DNA from: Bacteroidota bacterium
Lineage (GTDB): Bacteria; Bacteroidota; Bacteroidia; UKL13-3
Length of the DNA: 64,000 nucleotides
Direction of reading: 5' to 3'
Assembly (NCBI GenBank): GCA_947464275.1
Contig: CANHVU010000006.1
Coordinates: forward strand, 1 to 64,000
The position numbers were made by a program, and so were the translations under genes. A model generated the notes under the pieces. The model did not search any database. It worked only from the letters and a program-made list of their open reading frames with translations, and was not told the DNA's origin. Positions 63,373 to 64,000 of the stretch are shown here, piece by piece. Numbering within the stretch: the stretch's first letter is position 1; each line of letters starts with the position of its first letter.

Positions 63373-64000
63373 TTACTTCAAAATCTTCCCTTCGTGCGTT
63401 ATAAATGTTCCTTTGGTTATTTCCTCTTCCATTTCATATTTAAAGCCATCTTTAGTAGCTAAATGGGTTAATAAATTTTGAATATTTTTGGCATACAGTT
63501 CACTTGCATTTTGTGGTAAAGTACTAGGCAAATTACCTTGACCAACAATGGTTACGCCATGTTTGGTAACAGTTTTATTAAGCTCGCTTAACTCGCAATT
63601 ACCGCCTTGTTCCACCGCCATATCAACTATTACTGCGCCTAATTTCATTTGTTTTACTTGCTCTTCGGTAATTAAAACGGGTGCTTTTTTACCCATTACC
63701 AAAGCAGTTGTTATAACTAAATCAGCTTGAAATAAACTTTTATTTACAGCTTCTTTTTGTTTTTGTAAGTAATCAGCACTCACTTCTTTAGCATATCCAC
63801 CTTCTACTTTTGCAGCTTCTGCATCTTTTACCTCAATAAATTTGCCTCCTAAACTTTCAATTTGTTCTTTGGTTTCAGGTCTTACATCGGTACATTCAAC
63901 AACAGCACCTAAACGCTTAGCAGTAGCAATGGCTTGCAATCCTGCTACACCAGCACCGTAAATCAAAACCCTAGAAGGTGTTATGGTTCCAGCTGAAGTC
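63373..64000 (-). CDS. pntA1: NAD(P) transhydrogenase alpha subunit, NAD-binding part (alpha-1; 5' end outside window)
   Basis: The gene continues beyond the right edge; the visible 209 residues are the C-terminal part. They begin TSAGTITPSRVLIYGAGVAG, with the NAD Rossmann loop GAGVAGLQAIATAKRLGA, then ECTDVRPETKEQIESLGG, VITTALVMGKKAPVLITEE, VIVDMAVEQGGNCELS and NLPSTLPQNASELYAKN. These are the PntA domain I blocks; the protein ends soon after without the membrane part, which is the separate pntA2. The Asp after the second beta strand (TDVRP) fits NAD rather than NADP binding. It leads the operon pntA1, S23-type gene, pntA2, pntB. Confidence 0.95.
   Translation of the reverse strand, partial: TSAGTITPSRVLIYGAGVAGLQAIATAKRLGAVVECTDVRPETKEQIESLGGKFIEVKDAEAAKVEGGYAKEVSADYLQKQKEAVNKSLFQADLVITTALVMGKKAPVLITEEQVKQMKLGAVIVDMAVEQGGNCELSELNKTVTKHGVTIVGQGNLPSTLPQNASELYAKNIQNLLTHLATKDGFKYEMEEEITKGTFITHEGKILK

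Overview
The window is AT-rich chromosomal DNA from a member of the Bacteroidota. Several signs point there. There is a type IX secretion (T9SS) plug protein, a PorV-type outer-membrane protein and three secreted proteins with T9SS-like C-terminal sorting domains. There is a SusC-like TonB-dependent receptor with a carboxypeptidase-regulatory N-terminus, and CarB is short, as is usual in this phylum. Shine-Dalgarno sequences are weak or absent, and several housekeeping genes are preceded by TAnnTTTG-like -7 boxes. The sequence alone does not fix the family or genus. No rRNA, tRNA, CRISPR array or complete transposase-bearing IS was seen.

Layout. 1-11.9 kb is mostly housekeeping: a partial glutaryl-CoA dehydrogenase, folB, a tandem universal stress protein, a class-III aminotransferase, infB, prfA and purN, with a few hypothetical lipoproteins. 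12.0-14.5 kb is a minus-strand MFS transporter operon whose two downstream genes both look broken. 14.9-19.8 kb holds a Usp-like protein, the copper P-type ATPase ccoI, a 56-residue ccoS and hemW, a cbb3-oxidase assembly set without the oxidase genes. 19.9-26.7 kb holds aspS (with a palindromic insertion inside the coding region), an AAA_14/DUF4143 ATPase bracketed by two matching palindromes, a TonB_C protein and carB.

26.7-36.6 kb (minus strand) carries a HIT protein, greA and a three-gene surface operon (TonB-dependent receptor, large T9SS cargo, PorV-like barrel). 36.6-44.4 kb holds a D-2-hydroxyacid dehydrogenase, a flavin reductase, lpxK, a purine nucleoside phosphorylase, a membrane pyrophosphatase with a cysteine/methionine-rich tail, and recA. 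44.4-52.3 kb holds the T9SS plug protein, a DUF6933-like protein, a pentameric ligand-gated ion channel homologue coupled to a secreted subtilase, and a secreted-protein/membrane-protein/regulator operon. 52.4-60.2 kb is a three-gene surface cluster that includes a 1333-residue modular repeat protein. Two copies of a 114-bp repeat with terminal inverted repeats lie at 52440 and 60053. 60.2-64 kb holds a membrane protein and a three-subunit transhydrogenase operon (pntA1, pntA2, pntB) interrupted by a four-helix-bundle (S23-type) gene.

The best candidates for undescribed biology are: (1) the palindrome-bracketed DUF4143 ATPase unit; (2) the 114-bp repeat found just 3' of two genes; (3) the metal-binding-like tail of the pyrophosphatase, whose last segment lies out of frame and is duplicated downstream; (4) the palindrome domesticated inside aspS; and (5) the ligand-gated channel/protease pair. 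Product names come from recognising family motifs by eye. No database search was run.
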